The translations under genes were made by a program, and so were the position numbers. This document shows, piece by piece, positions 1 through 8,284 of a DNA stretch of 64,000 nucleotides. Each line of letters opens with the position of its first letter. Position 1 is the first letter of the stretch. Location: positions 297,802-361,801 of the forward strand of contig JAXLYO010000008.1 of assembly GCA_046351415.1 (NCBI GenBank), read 5' to 3'. The notes under the pieces were generated by a model, which did no database searches, was not told where the DNA came from, and saw only the letters and a program-made list of their open reading frames with translations. This stretch comes from JABFRG01 sp046351415 (GTDB taxonomy: Bacteria; Myxococcota_A; Polyangia; Polyangiales; Polyangiaceae).

Positions 1-681
1 ACGAGCGGACGCGCGGGAAAAAACGGCGCTCCGGGGAGCACGCTGGGCGCGCCCGCAGACATTGATGGCACACTCGACGGGGCCGGATGGATCGCTTCGT
101 CGGGGAAAGCAGGCGGAACGGGATTCCCAGGCCAGGGCGGCGGCGGCGGTGGTGCTGGTGGCTCCGACGGTTCCGGTGGTCCCGGCGGTGGGGGCGGGAG
201 CGGGGGCTGCGGCGGTGGGAGCGGGGCCGGGGGCCAAGGTGGCGGCAGCAGCATTGCCATCGTAGCGTTCCAGAGCGAGGTGAAGCTCACGGACACGAAG
301 CTCGTTTCCGGAGTACCTGGAGCCGGCGGACAAGGCGGCACGGGCGGTGCAGGCGGCGGCGGCGGCGGCGGCGTGGGTAGCGTCACTGGCGCGACGGGCG
401 GCGGCGGTGGGAACGGCGCGGGCGGCAATGGGGGAGGCGGCGGAACGGGCGGCTCCTCGTTCGGTGTACTCTACAAGGGTAAGGCGCCGATGATCAGTGG
501 CGCCGCGGTGACCGACGCACCGACGGCGAGCTACCATACGGGCGCAGCGGTTGCGGACAACGGAGGTCCACCGGGTGACCGGGGCCCCGCAGGAAAGATC
601 GGCGCGCACGATGGCAACCCGGGCGTTGCGGGCGCCAAAGGCCGTGCGGGCAATGCGGCAGCCGTGCGTGAAGTGAAGTAG
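1..681 (+). CDS. Gly-rich collagen-like protein, C-terminal part
   Basis: The frame is open from the first base of the window to the TAG at 679-681, so the 5' end lies outside. The visible 226 residues are dominated by poly-Gly runs with Ala, Ser and Thr. Near the C-terminus there is a short collagen-like run of Gly-X-Y triplets (GPPGDRGPAGKIG and onward) with one interruption. Such proteins are usually secreted or surface-exposed structural proteins; no catalytic domain can be seen in this part, and no signal peptide can be judged because the N-terminus is missing. A patch around codons 83-100 (IAIVAFQSEVKL) looks like a beta-strand from a folded domain between the Gly-rich parts. Secretion is inferred from composition only. 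Confidence 0.75.
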   Translation, partial: TSGRAGKNGAPGSTLGAPADIDGTLDGAGWIASSGKAGGTGFPGQGGGGGGAGGSDGSGGPGGGGGSGGCGGGSGAGGQGGGSSIAIVAFQSEVKLTDTKLVSGVPGAGGQGGTGGAGGGGGGGVGSVTGATGGGGGNGAGGNGGGGGTGGSSFGVLYKGKAPMISGAAVTDAPTASYHTGAAVADNGGPPGDRGPAGKIGAHDGNPGVAGAKGRAGNAAAVREVK

Positions 682-683
682 TC

Positions 684-790
684 GAGTTCGACAGCGACAG
701 CGAATTCGACAGCGACTTCGAGTTCGACAGCGACGGCGACGTCGAATCCGATCTCGAGGGCGAGAGCGACCTCGACAGCGACGTGTGTCG
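684..790. repeat. Degenerate GTCGNN hexamer tract A (on the minus strand)
   Basis: About 107 bp just after the Gly-rich gene are built from degenerate hexamers (GACAGC, GACTTC, GAGTTC on the plus strand; GTCGCT, GTCGAA, CTCGAA on the minus strand). It is an inverted relative of the tract at 1917-2100. It lies outside any supported gene. Confidence 0.75.
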
Positions 791-794
791 AGCG

Positions 795-1358
795 CTACCT
801 AGCCCACAAGAGGCTCAGATCGAGCTCGATCGCATCGAACGGGACCGCGCGCACGACTGCGGTGCCTGAGTAGACGTCGCGTACGCGAAACGAAGCACCG
901 TCGAGCTCGAGGACTTCGAGGGTTAGAGCTTCGGGGTCCACGAACCATACGTGCTTCACCTCTTCCGCCGCGTACACGTTCAGTTTGTCGCCCCGATCGA
1001 GCGCCGCGCTGGAAGGAGAGAGCACTTCGCACACCCAATCTGGGCTGAGGACGAAGTACGCCTTGTCGACCGGCATCTCCGGCATGCGCTCGCGTCGCCA
1101 CCCTGCCAAGTCGGGCACGAGCACGTGCCGTCCAAGATGCAGCTCGGGCTCGTCCAGGAGGAGCCACCCCCCCGGGCCACCGCGACCTCGCTTGAATGGC
1201 GGCCCTAGCTCTTCGCCGAGGGTCGTCGCCGCCTGAGCGTGCTTCGGGGCGGGCCGAGGATGCGCATGCAGCACGCCGAACACGAGCTGCCCGGTGACAT
1301 GAGGGGGCAACGCGAGCAAGTCGTCGTACGTGGCTTCTCGCGACGCGCCTTGGGCCAT
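795..1358 (-). CDS. Uma2 family (DUF820) putative restriction-like endonuclease
   Basis: 187 residues, the usual length for the Uma2/DUF820 family of PD-(D/E)XK-fold nucleases. The family pattern is visible: YDDLLALP near residue 11, VPDLAGW near 82, PDWVCEVLSPSS near 106, then a D-R-x-x-K run followed by Y and HVWFVDP, with the catalytic Asp, Glu and Lys in the expected order. The biological role of this family is mostly unknown; its members are abundant in cyanobacteria and myxobacteria and are often solitary. The start ATG at 1358 has a TATGAT hexamer ending 6 nt upstream and no Shine-Dalgarno sequence. The gene sits between two inverted hexamer tracts together with the four-helix-bundle gene. 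Confidence 0.88.
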   Translation of the reverse strand: MAQGASREATYDDLLALPPHVTGQLVFGVLHAHPRPAPKHAQAATTLGEELGPPFKRGRGGPGGWLLLDEPELHLGRHVLVPDLAGWRRERMPEMPVDKAYFVLSPDWVCEVLSPSSAALDRGDKLNVYAAEEVKHVWFVDPEALTLEVLELDGASFRVRDVYSGTAVVRAVPFDAIELDLSLLWAR

Positions 1359-1364
1359 GAGGGA

Positions 1365-1370
1365 ATCATA
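1365..1370 (-). promoter_or_regulatory. Putative -10 element of the Uma2 gene
   Basis: TATGAT preceded by GC on the minus strand, ending 6 nt before the ATG. It is one of a recurrent series in this window that suggests leaderless transcripts. No convincing -35 is seen. Confidence 0.4.
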
Positions 1371-1422
1371 GCGTGGGCGGCCCCCCGGCGCGAAGGGGCC
1401 ACGTGACTATCGCGCCAGAACC

Positions 1423-1764
1423 TCAAAGCCGGGAGAGCATCGCGGACAGCCGAGCTGCGAGCCCAATGATTCTGCGAGCGTGTTCGGCCGACGCCACACC
1501 CAAGGCGGCCGAGAGATCGAGCGCCGCCGCAACCTCCGCCGCCGAACCGCGAGCACAAGAGAAGAACTTTCGACGCATCGGAAGACTCGAGCTCGGAAGC
1601 CCCTCCGCCAGATTCAGAAACGCCGACTTCGCCGCCCGCGAAGCCTGCTCCCGCAACTCCGAATCCCGAATCGCCGCCAACTGAACGAGCACCACCAGCT
1701 CCCGAGCCGCCCGATAAACATCCAACCGCATAAACCCAAATTCCTGACCGACTTTTTCTTGCAT
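1423..1764 (-). CDS. Four-helix bundle protein (S23 / 23S rRNA intervening-sequence protein family)
   Basis: 113 residues from the ATG at 1764. The family hallmarks are present: LDVYRAARELV, a RAAKSAFLNLAEGL helix, RRKFFSCARGSAAEV and a C-terminal amphipathic helix. The family is named after proteins encoded in 23S rRNA intervening sequences, but most members are free-standing small genes of unknown function; no rRNA is present here. The frame is open up to 1905, but residues upstream of MQEKVGQ do not resemble the family, so 1764 is preferred; the ATG at 1731 is also possible. The chosen start lies immediately beside one arm of a perfect 20-bp inverted repeat. Confidence 0.72.
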   Translation of the reverse strand: MQEKVGQEFGFMRLDVYRAARELVVLVQLAAIRDSELREQASRAAKSAFLNLAEGLPSSSLPMRRKFFSCARGSAAEVAAALDLSAALGVASAEHARRIIGLAARLSAMLSRL

Positions 1765-1877
1765 GCCCAACCCCCAGCGCAGCTTTCGTGACAGCTGATC
1801 CATCGCAAACCGCCGCCCCCAATCCGACAGCTGGCGCGAAAGGTGCGCGTCCAGGGCTGCAAGAAAAAGTCGGTCAG
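1744..1877. repeat. Perfect 20-bp inverted repeat, arms 1744-1763 and 1858-1877
   Basis: The left arm reads CTGACCGACTTTTTCTTGCA and the right arm is its exact reverse complement; 94 bp separate them. The arms flank the 5' end of the four-helix-bundle frame. This could be a hairpin, an inversion site or a scar of a small element; nothing in the sequence decides among these. Confidence 0.8.
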
Positions 1878-1916
1878 AGTGCTGAGCCGAGTTCGAAGCA
1901 GTCAAAGTTCACCGCC

Positions 1917-2100
1917 GAAGTCGCTGTCGAAGTCGCAGTCGCAGTCGCAGTCAAAGGTAAGCGTACGGCGATGGACGTCCTGACAGCGTGAGCGTCGCAG
2001 TCGCAGTCGCAGTCGCAGTCGCAGTCGCAGTCGCAGTCGCAGTCGCAGTCGCAGTCGCAGTCGCAGTCGCAGTCGCAGTCGAAGTCCCCCTCGACGTCGA
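1917..2100. repeat. GTCGCA hexamer microsatellite, tract B
   Basis: A short tract at 1917-1952 is followed, after an interruption, by about 14 uninterrupted copies of GTCGCA at 1994-2079, degenerating to GTCGAA and GTCCCC by 2100. Translated, it gives VAVAVA in one frame. It lies just after the stop codon of the NtrC-type gene, so it is intergenic. The pure core suggests recent slippage expansion. Confidence 0.92.
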
Positions 2101-2104
2101 CCCG

Positions 2105-3469
2105 CTACAAATCGTTGATGTTGTAATCCTTCAGCTTGTACAAGAGCGCCCGATGGCTGATCTCCAAGATCTCCGCCGCGCGGGTGCGATTGCCCTTCGT
2201 CTTCTGAAGCGCCCGCCGAATCAAGATCTCCTCGATCGCGGAAACGGTCTTCTTGATCGATAGCTCCCCGCTCTCGATGCGCTGCTGAACGGGGTCCATC
2301 GCTTGCCTGAGGCGCTCCGGCATGTCGCGTTCTTCGATGACCTCGCCTTCCGCGAGCACCATGGCACGCTCGATCGTGTTCTCGAGCTCACGCACGTTTC
2401 CAGGCCAGCCGTAGTCGAGCAGCAGCTTGCGCGCGTCGTGGGAGAGCCCGCGAAGATTCGTGCCGAGGCGTGCGTTGTTGCGGGCGATGAAGTGGTCGAC
2501 GAGGAGCGACACGTCTTCCTTGCGCTCGCGGAGCGGCGGAATGGCGAGCGAGAGCACGTTGATGCGGTAGAACAAATCTTCACGAAAGCGGCCCGCCTTG
2601 GCTTCGGCGCCCAGGTCGCGATGCGTGGCTGCGATGATGCGCACGTCGACTTTCGTGTCCTTCGTGTCGCCGAGCTTGCGGATGATCTCTTCTTGCAGCG
2701 CACGTAACAGCTTCACCTGGAGGCTGAGCGGGAGCTCGCCGATTTCGTCGAGGAAGAGCGTGCCGCCATTCGCTTCTTCGAAGAGCCCTCGTTTGTCGGA
2801 GCTCGCATCGGTGAATGCACCCTTGCGATGACCGAAGAGCTCGCTCTCGAGCAGGTTCTCCGGAATCGCGCCGCAGTTGACCGCGACGAACGGGTGGCTT
2901 TTCCTGGATGAACGGTTGTGAATGGCGCGCGCCACGAGCTCTTTGCCGACGCCGCTCTCGCCCGTGACGAGGACCGTCGTCTTGTAGTCGGCGATCTTGT
3001 CGATGGTGCGAAAGATGACGTTCATCGGTTCGCTCTTCGCGAGGATCGATTCGAACAGGTGGTCTTTCTGAATCTGTGCGCGGAGGGCTTTGTTCTCGCG
3101 CTTCAACGTTTCGCGCTCTTCGGCTTTGCGTAGCGCGAGCACGACCTCGTCCGCCTTGAAGGGCTTTTGGACGTAGTCGTAGGCACCGTGCTTGATCGCT
3201 TCGAGCGCCATGTCGACGTTGCCGTATGCGCTCATCACGATGACGGTCGCATGATGGTTCTTTGCACGAAGCGCCGAGAGCAGGTCGAGCCCTCCCATCT
3301 TCGGCATGCGTACATCGGTGAGGATGACGTCGGGGTCGAACGCATCGAGTTTCGCGAGCGCGTCTTCGCCGCTCTCGGCCACATCGACTTCGTAGTTGTG
3401 CTTCGAGAGGAGGGTGCGGAGCACGAGTCTGATGTTCTCTTCGTCATCGACGACAAGTACGCGTCGCAT
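2105..3469 (-). CDS. NtrC-family sigma-54-dependent response regulator
   Basis: 454 residues in three domains. The receiver is residues 1-120, with phosphoacceptor D52 in LTDVRMP and K102 in QKPF. The AAA+ sigma-54 interaction domain spans about 145-375, with Walker A GESGVGK (170-176), the sigma-54 contact loop, and Walker B GTLFLDEIGEL (236-246). A Fis-type helix-turn-helix lies near 425-450 (RAAEILEISHRALLYKLKDY). The contact loop reads GAFTDA (217-222) rather than the canonical GAFTGA. It would activate sigma-54 promoters in the cytoplasm when phosphorylated. No histidine kinase gene is adjacent, and I see no -24/-12 promoter nearby. The ATG at 3469 is preceded by a GAGAAG ribosome-binding site. 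It diverges from the NamZ-like gene across a short region that contains a palindrome. Confidence 0.95.
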   Translation of the reverse strand: MRRVLVVDDEENIRLVLRTLLSKHNYEVDVAESGEDALAKLDAFDPDVILTDVRMPKMGGLDLLSALRAKNHHATVIVMSAYGNVDMALEAIKHGAYDYVQKPFKADEVVLALRKAEERETLKRENKALRAQIQKDHLFESILAKSEPMNVIFRTIDKIADYKTTVLVTGESGVGKELVARAIHNRSSRKSHPFVAVNCGAIPENLLESELFGHRKGAFTDASSDKRGLFEEANGGTLFLDEIGELPLSLQVKLLRALQEEIIRKLGDTKDTKVDVRIIAATHRDLGAEAKAGRFREDLFYRINVLSLAIPPLRERKEDVSLLVDHFIARNNARLGTNLRGLSHDARKLLLDYGWPGNVRELENTIERAMVLAEGEVIEERDMPERLRQAMDPVQQRIESGELSIKKTVSAIEEILIRRALQKTKGNRTRAAEILEISHRALLYKLKDYNINDL

Positions 3470-3497
3470 CTTCTCGTTTCCCTCGGTGGAGCTCAGC

Positions 3498-3514
3498 TAC
3501 GCAACCGTTGCGTA
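3498..3514. promoter_or_regulatory. 17-bp palindrome between divergent ntrC-like and namZ-like genes
   Basis: TACGCAAC-C-GTTGCGTA is a perfect dyad with 8-bp arms around one central base. It lies 28 bp upstream of the regulator start and 77 bp upstream of the chosen NamZ start. Its place in the only divergent gap makes it a good operator candidate; the binding protein is unknown. Confidence 0.6.
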
Positions 3515-3591
3515 ATGAATCCAGTATGCGCTCAACTGCGAACTATTCCAAGGGTTTGCATTGCGCAGAGTTTGCAGTTAAGAAGAGGGAC

Positions 3592-4779
3592 GTGGAATTC
3601 GGAATCGACCGCGTCGCCTCCCTCGTCCCGCGTCTCCGGGGCAAACGTTTCGGGCTCTTGGCGCATCCCGCTTCGGTCGATGCGCGCCTGTCGCACATCT
3701 CCTCCGTTCTTCGGCGCGAGGGGTTGCGGCCCGAAATCATCTTCGGCCCCGAGCACGGCTACGGCGGCGAAGCGCAAGACATGATTTCCGTCACGGATGC
3801 GCGCGACCGCGATGGCATCGTCGTTCGCAGCTTGTATGGCGCCGAAGAGTCGGCTCTTTCACCGAACCCCGAGGACATTCGAGGGCTCGATGCGATCGTG
3901 GTCGACTTGCAGGATGTGGGCGCGCGTTACTACACGTTCATCTGGACGGCGGTACTCGTCCTTCGCGTTGCCTCCAAGTTGGGGGTGCCGCTCATCGTCC
4001 TCGATCGTCCGAATCCGCTGGGAGGGACGGTCATCGAAGGACGTCTTCCCGAAGCACCGCTCTATCACTCGTTCGTCGGCCTCGAGCCCATGCCCATTCG
4101 GCATGGGCTTACGCTCGGTGAGGTCGTGCGGTGGCGTGCACGGGAGGAAAAGCTCCCTCCTGAATCGGTGGAGGTCGTCGAGGTCCTCGGGTGGCAACGC
4201 GACGCCGAGGCGCCTTCCTGCGATAGGCCGTTCGTGATGCCCTCCCCCAACATGCCCGACTACCTCACCGCACGAGTCTATCCGGGAGCGTGCTTGCTCG
4301 AAGGCACCAATCTTTCCGAAGGGCGGGGGACTACACGCCCGTTCGAACTCGTAGGTGCGCCCTGGCTCGATGGCGAACGACTTGCTGGAGAGCTGATGAA
4401 GACGGGGCTGCCAGGCTTCACGGCACGGCCCGTATCGTTTCGACCGATGTTCCAAAAGCACGGCGGACGTGACTGCGGAGGCATCTACGTGCACGTGACC
4501 GATGGGCGGTTCCGGTCCGTTGCGACATACGCAGCCCTCATTGCGTGTGCCTACAGCCAAAACCGCGAGCATTTTCGCTTCCGCACGGAGCGCTACGAAT
4601 TCCGCGACGACGTTCCGGCGCTCGACCTCCTTTGCGGAGGGCCCCATGTCCGCGAGGCCATTGTCCGGGGCGACAGTCCGCGCGAGGTGGCCGAATATCT
4701 TTCCCAGGTTTCACCAAATGGCGAGAAATTCACGAAGGATTACTGGGGAAGTGCGCTGCTTTACCCGCCATCGGCCTAG
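3592..4779 (+). CDS. namZ: DUF1343 / NamZ-like exo-beta-N-acetylmuramidase
   Basis: 395 residues from the GTG at 3592, which has AAGAAG/GAGGG upstream. The DUF1343 signature runs through the protein: GPEHGYGG, DLQDVGARYYTF, DRPNPLGG, the LTLGEVVRWR helix, YPGACLLEGTNLSEGRGTTR, FELVGAPW, and PMFQKHGGRDCGGI. Family members such as NamZ of Bacillus remove terminal MurNAc from peptidoglycan fragments. No signal peptide is visible, so this copy would act in the cytoplasm unless an upstream start (3508 or 3526) is used; residues encoded upstream of 3592 do not form a signal peptide either. It may serve cell-wall recycling or prey peptidoglycan use (inference). Confidence 0.88.
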   Translation: MEFGIDRVASLVPRLRGKRFGLLAHPASVDARLSHISSVLRREGLRPEIIFGPEHGYGGEAQDMISVTDARDRDGIVVRSLYGAEESALSPNPEDIRGLDAIVVDLQDVGARYYTFIWTAVLVLRVASKLGVPLIVLDRPNPLGGTVIEGRLPEAPLYHSFVGLEPMPIRHGLTLGEVVRWRAREEKLPPESVEVVEVLGWQRDAEAPSCDRPFVMPSPNMPDYLTARVYPGACLLEGTNLSEGRGTTRPFELVGAPWLDGERLAGELMKTGLPGFTARPVSFRPMFQKHGGRDCGGIYVHVTDGRFRSVATYAALIACAYSQNREHFRFRTERYEFRDDVPALDLLCGGPHVREAIVRGDSPREVAEYLSQVSPNGEKFTKDYWGSALLYPPSA

Positions 4780-4799
4780 CCATGGCGTTTTACGCCGAC

Positions 4800-4805
4800 T
4801 AGACT
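4800..4805 (+). promoter_or_regulatory. Putative -10 element of the kinase-rseP operon
   Basis: TAGACT ends 7 nt before the kinase ATG at 4813. No Shine-Dalgarno sequence is seen in the short leader, consistent with a leaderless message. Confidence 0.4.
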
Positions 4806-4812
4806 CCTGCCC

Positions 4813-6549
<1,737 letters not shown>

Positions 6550-6553
6550 AGCG

Positions 6554-8275
6554 ATGAATCTCGCGTACTTCGTCGTTCTCGTGAGTGCACTCATCTTCGT
6601 GCACGAGTTCGGGCACTTCATCGTGGCGAAGTTCTTCAACGTGAAGGTCCTCACGTTCTCGATCGGCTTCGGTCCGAAGATTCTCCGCATTCGCGGCAAG
6701 GAGACCGAGTACTGCCTCGCTCTTCTGCCCTTCGGCGGGTTCGTACGCATGCTCGAAGAATCGTCCGGAGGAGGGGACATTCTCCCGGAAGAGCGCGCCC
6801 GCACCTTCGAAGCCCAAGCGTATTGGAAGCGTGTGCTCATCGTGCTCGCAGGTCCGGCGATGAACGTGCTCTTTCCGGTCGTACTCTACACGACGGTCTT
6901 CTTGGAAGACCGCACGTTCCACGCACCACTCGTCGGCTCGATCGAACCTGGCAAACCCGCGGACGGCAAGCTGATGCCTGGCGACGCGGTGATCGCCATC
7001 GACGGAACCGAGGTCACGAGCTTTCCGCAGATCCAAGCGTACGTTGCTGACCACCCCGGTGCACCGCTGAAGTTCCTCGTCGATCGCGACGGCAAGCGCA
7101 CGGAAGTGTGGGTGACGCCCGCCAACGAAGTGCGTCGCGTCGAACCCGCGGAGCTCGACCTCTACGAACACGAAGGCAAGGTCGGCATCTCTCCGAAGTT
7201 CGGTGCTGCGGTCGTCGGCCTCCCGCGCACGGATGCCGTGGCGCATCGCGCGGGGCTTCGCACCTTCGACCGGGTCATCTCCATCAACGGTCGCAAGGTC
7301 GATCGCTACGTCGACCTCATCAACTTGCTTTCCCAGAACCGCGGCGACGCGGTCGTCTTGACGGTCCTTCGGCCCGTGCCTGTCAGCCAGGCTCTTGGCG
7401 GGCTCTGCGACTTCTCGCTCGTCGAGCCGGTGATGATTCAGCTGACGCCGCTGCCACGCGAAGCCGATGCTCGCCTCGACGACTTTGCTGCCCGTGAACG
7501 AGACGTGCTTGCTCGCGTTGGAGCCGAAAGCTCGGAGATGTACGTGGCGTTCGTGCCTGAAGGTTCCAGTGAATGGAAGGCCGGCCTTCGCGTGGGTGAT
7601 CGCGTGACGAGCCTCGACGGCGTGCAACAACGTCGTTGGCGCACCATGGAGGCCTCCCTCAAGGGCGAGCCGACGCAGATGCACGAGCTCGCATGGACGC
7701 GCGCAGGCGACCTTTACTCCGGGCGCTTCCAGATGCGCACCGAATCCTGGGTCGACGACGCGGGCAAGCGTCACGAACGCTACGTGTTCCGCACGATGCA
7801 CTGGCTTCCTGACGCGCCTGATTCGCTCGTCCCGAATCCGCATCCGTTCCTTTACGCGGTGAAGCGTGGGGTCACGGAGACCGCCAATGTCGTGCGCTAC
7901 ATCGTCGTCGGGTTCTGGCGTATGGCGCAGGGGCGCCTCAGCCTCTCCAGCATGAGCGGACCCATCCGCATGTACGAGCTCGCGGGCGAAGCGGGTGCGC
8001 GTGGTACGACCGAATTCCTGTGGGCGATGGCCGTCATCTCCGCGAACCTCGGCCTCGTGAATCTCCTCCCGGTGCCGGTGCTGGACGGCGGACACTTGCT
8101 CCTCTTTTCGATCGAAGTCGTGCTTCGTCGCAGGCTTTCGCTCGGCGTACGAAAGGGCGTGAGCCTCTTCGGTATGGCCATCTTGGTCATCTTGATGCTG
8201 ATCGCATTCAAGAACGACATGGCGCCGCGCTGGGACGACCTCGTGCTCGCAGTGAAAGAGCTTTTCTCGAGCTGA
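6554..8275 (+). CDS. rseP: RseP-type intramembrane zinc metalloprotease (site-2 protease)
   Basis: 573 residues. The zinc site HEFGH is at residues 17-21 in the first membrane helix, and the second metal site NLLPVPVLDGGH is near 503-514. At least two PDZ-like domains lie between them (around LMPGDAVIAIDG, LRTFDRVISING and WKAGLRVGDRVTSLDG, possibly three). C-terminal helices follow the LDG motif. RseP proteins cut membrane-anchored anti-sigma factors and other single-pass substrates within the membrane after a first cleavage. It is longer than E. coli RseP (about 450 residues), which the extra PDZ-like region accounts for. It lies 4 nt after the kinase gene and converges with the DUF4388 gene. 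Confidence 0.95.
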   Translation: MNLAYFVVLVSALIFVHEFGHFIVAKFFNVKVLTFSIGFGPKILRIRGKETEYCLALLPFGGFVRMLEESSGGGDILPEERARTFEAQAYWKRVLIVLAGPAMNVLFPVVLYTTVFLEDRTFHAPLVGSIEPGKPADGKLMPGDAVIAIDGTEVTSFPQIQAYVADHPGAPLKFLVDRDGKRTEVWVTPANEVRRVEPAELDLYEHEGKVGISPKFGAAVVGLPRTDAVAHRAGLRTFDRVISINGRKVDRYVDLINLLSQNRGDAVVLTVLRPVPVSQALGGLCDFSLVEPVMIQLTPLPREADARLDDFAARERDVLARVGAESSEMYVAFVPEGSSEWKAGLRVGDRVTSLDGVQQRRWRTMEASLKGEPTQMHELAWTRAGDLYSGRFQMRTESWVDDAGKRHERYVFRTMHWLPDAPDSLVPNPHPFLYAVKRGVTETANVVRYIVVGFWRMAQGRLSLSSMSGPIRMYELAGEAGARGTTEFLWAMAVISANLGLVNLLPVPVLDGGHLLLFSIEVVLRRRLSLGVRKGVSLFGMAILVILMLIAFKNDMAPRWDDLVLAVKELFSS

Positions 8276-8284
8276 GCTCGCAAG

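Noticed and set aside
1423..1764. 23S rRNA intervening sequence
   Set aside because: The encoded family matches, but no rRNA sequence flanks the gene.
684..2100. CRISPR-like array
   Set aside because: The repeats are contiguous hexamers without spacers.
1788..2263. Plus-strand frames encoding VAVAVAVA proteins
   Set aside because: They are translations of the GTCGCA microsatellite and run into the antisense of the ntrC-like gene; no start signal or non-repeat domain.
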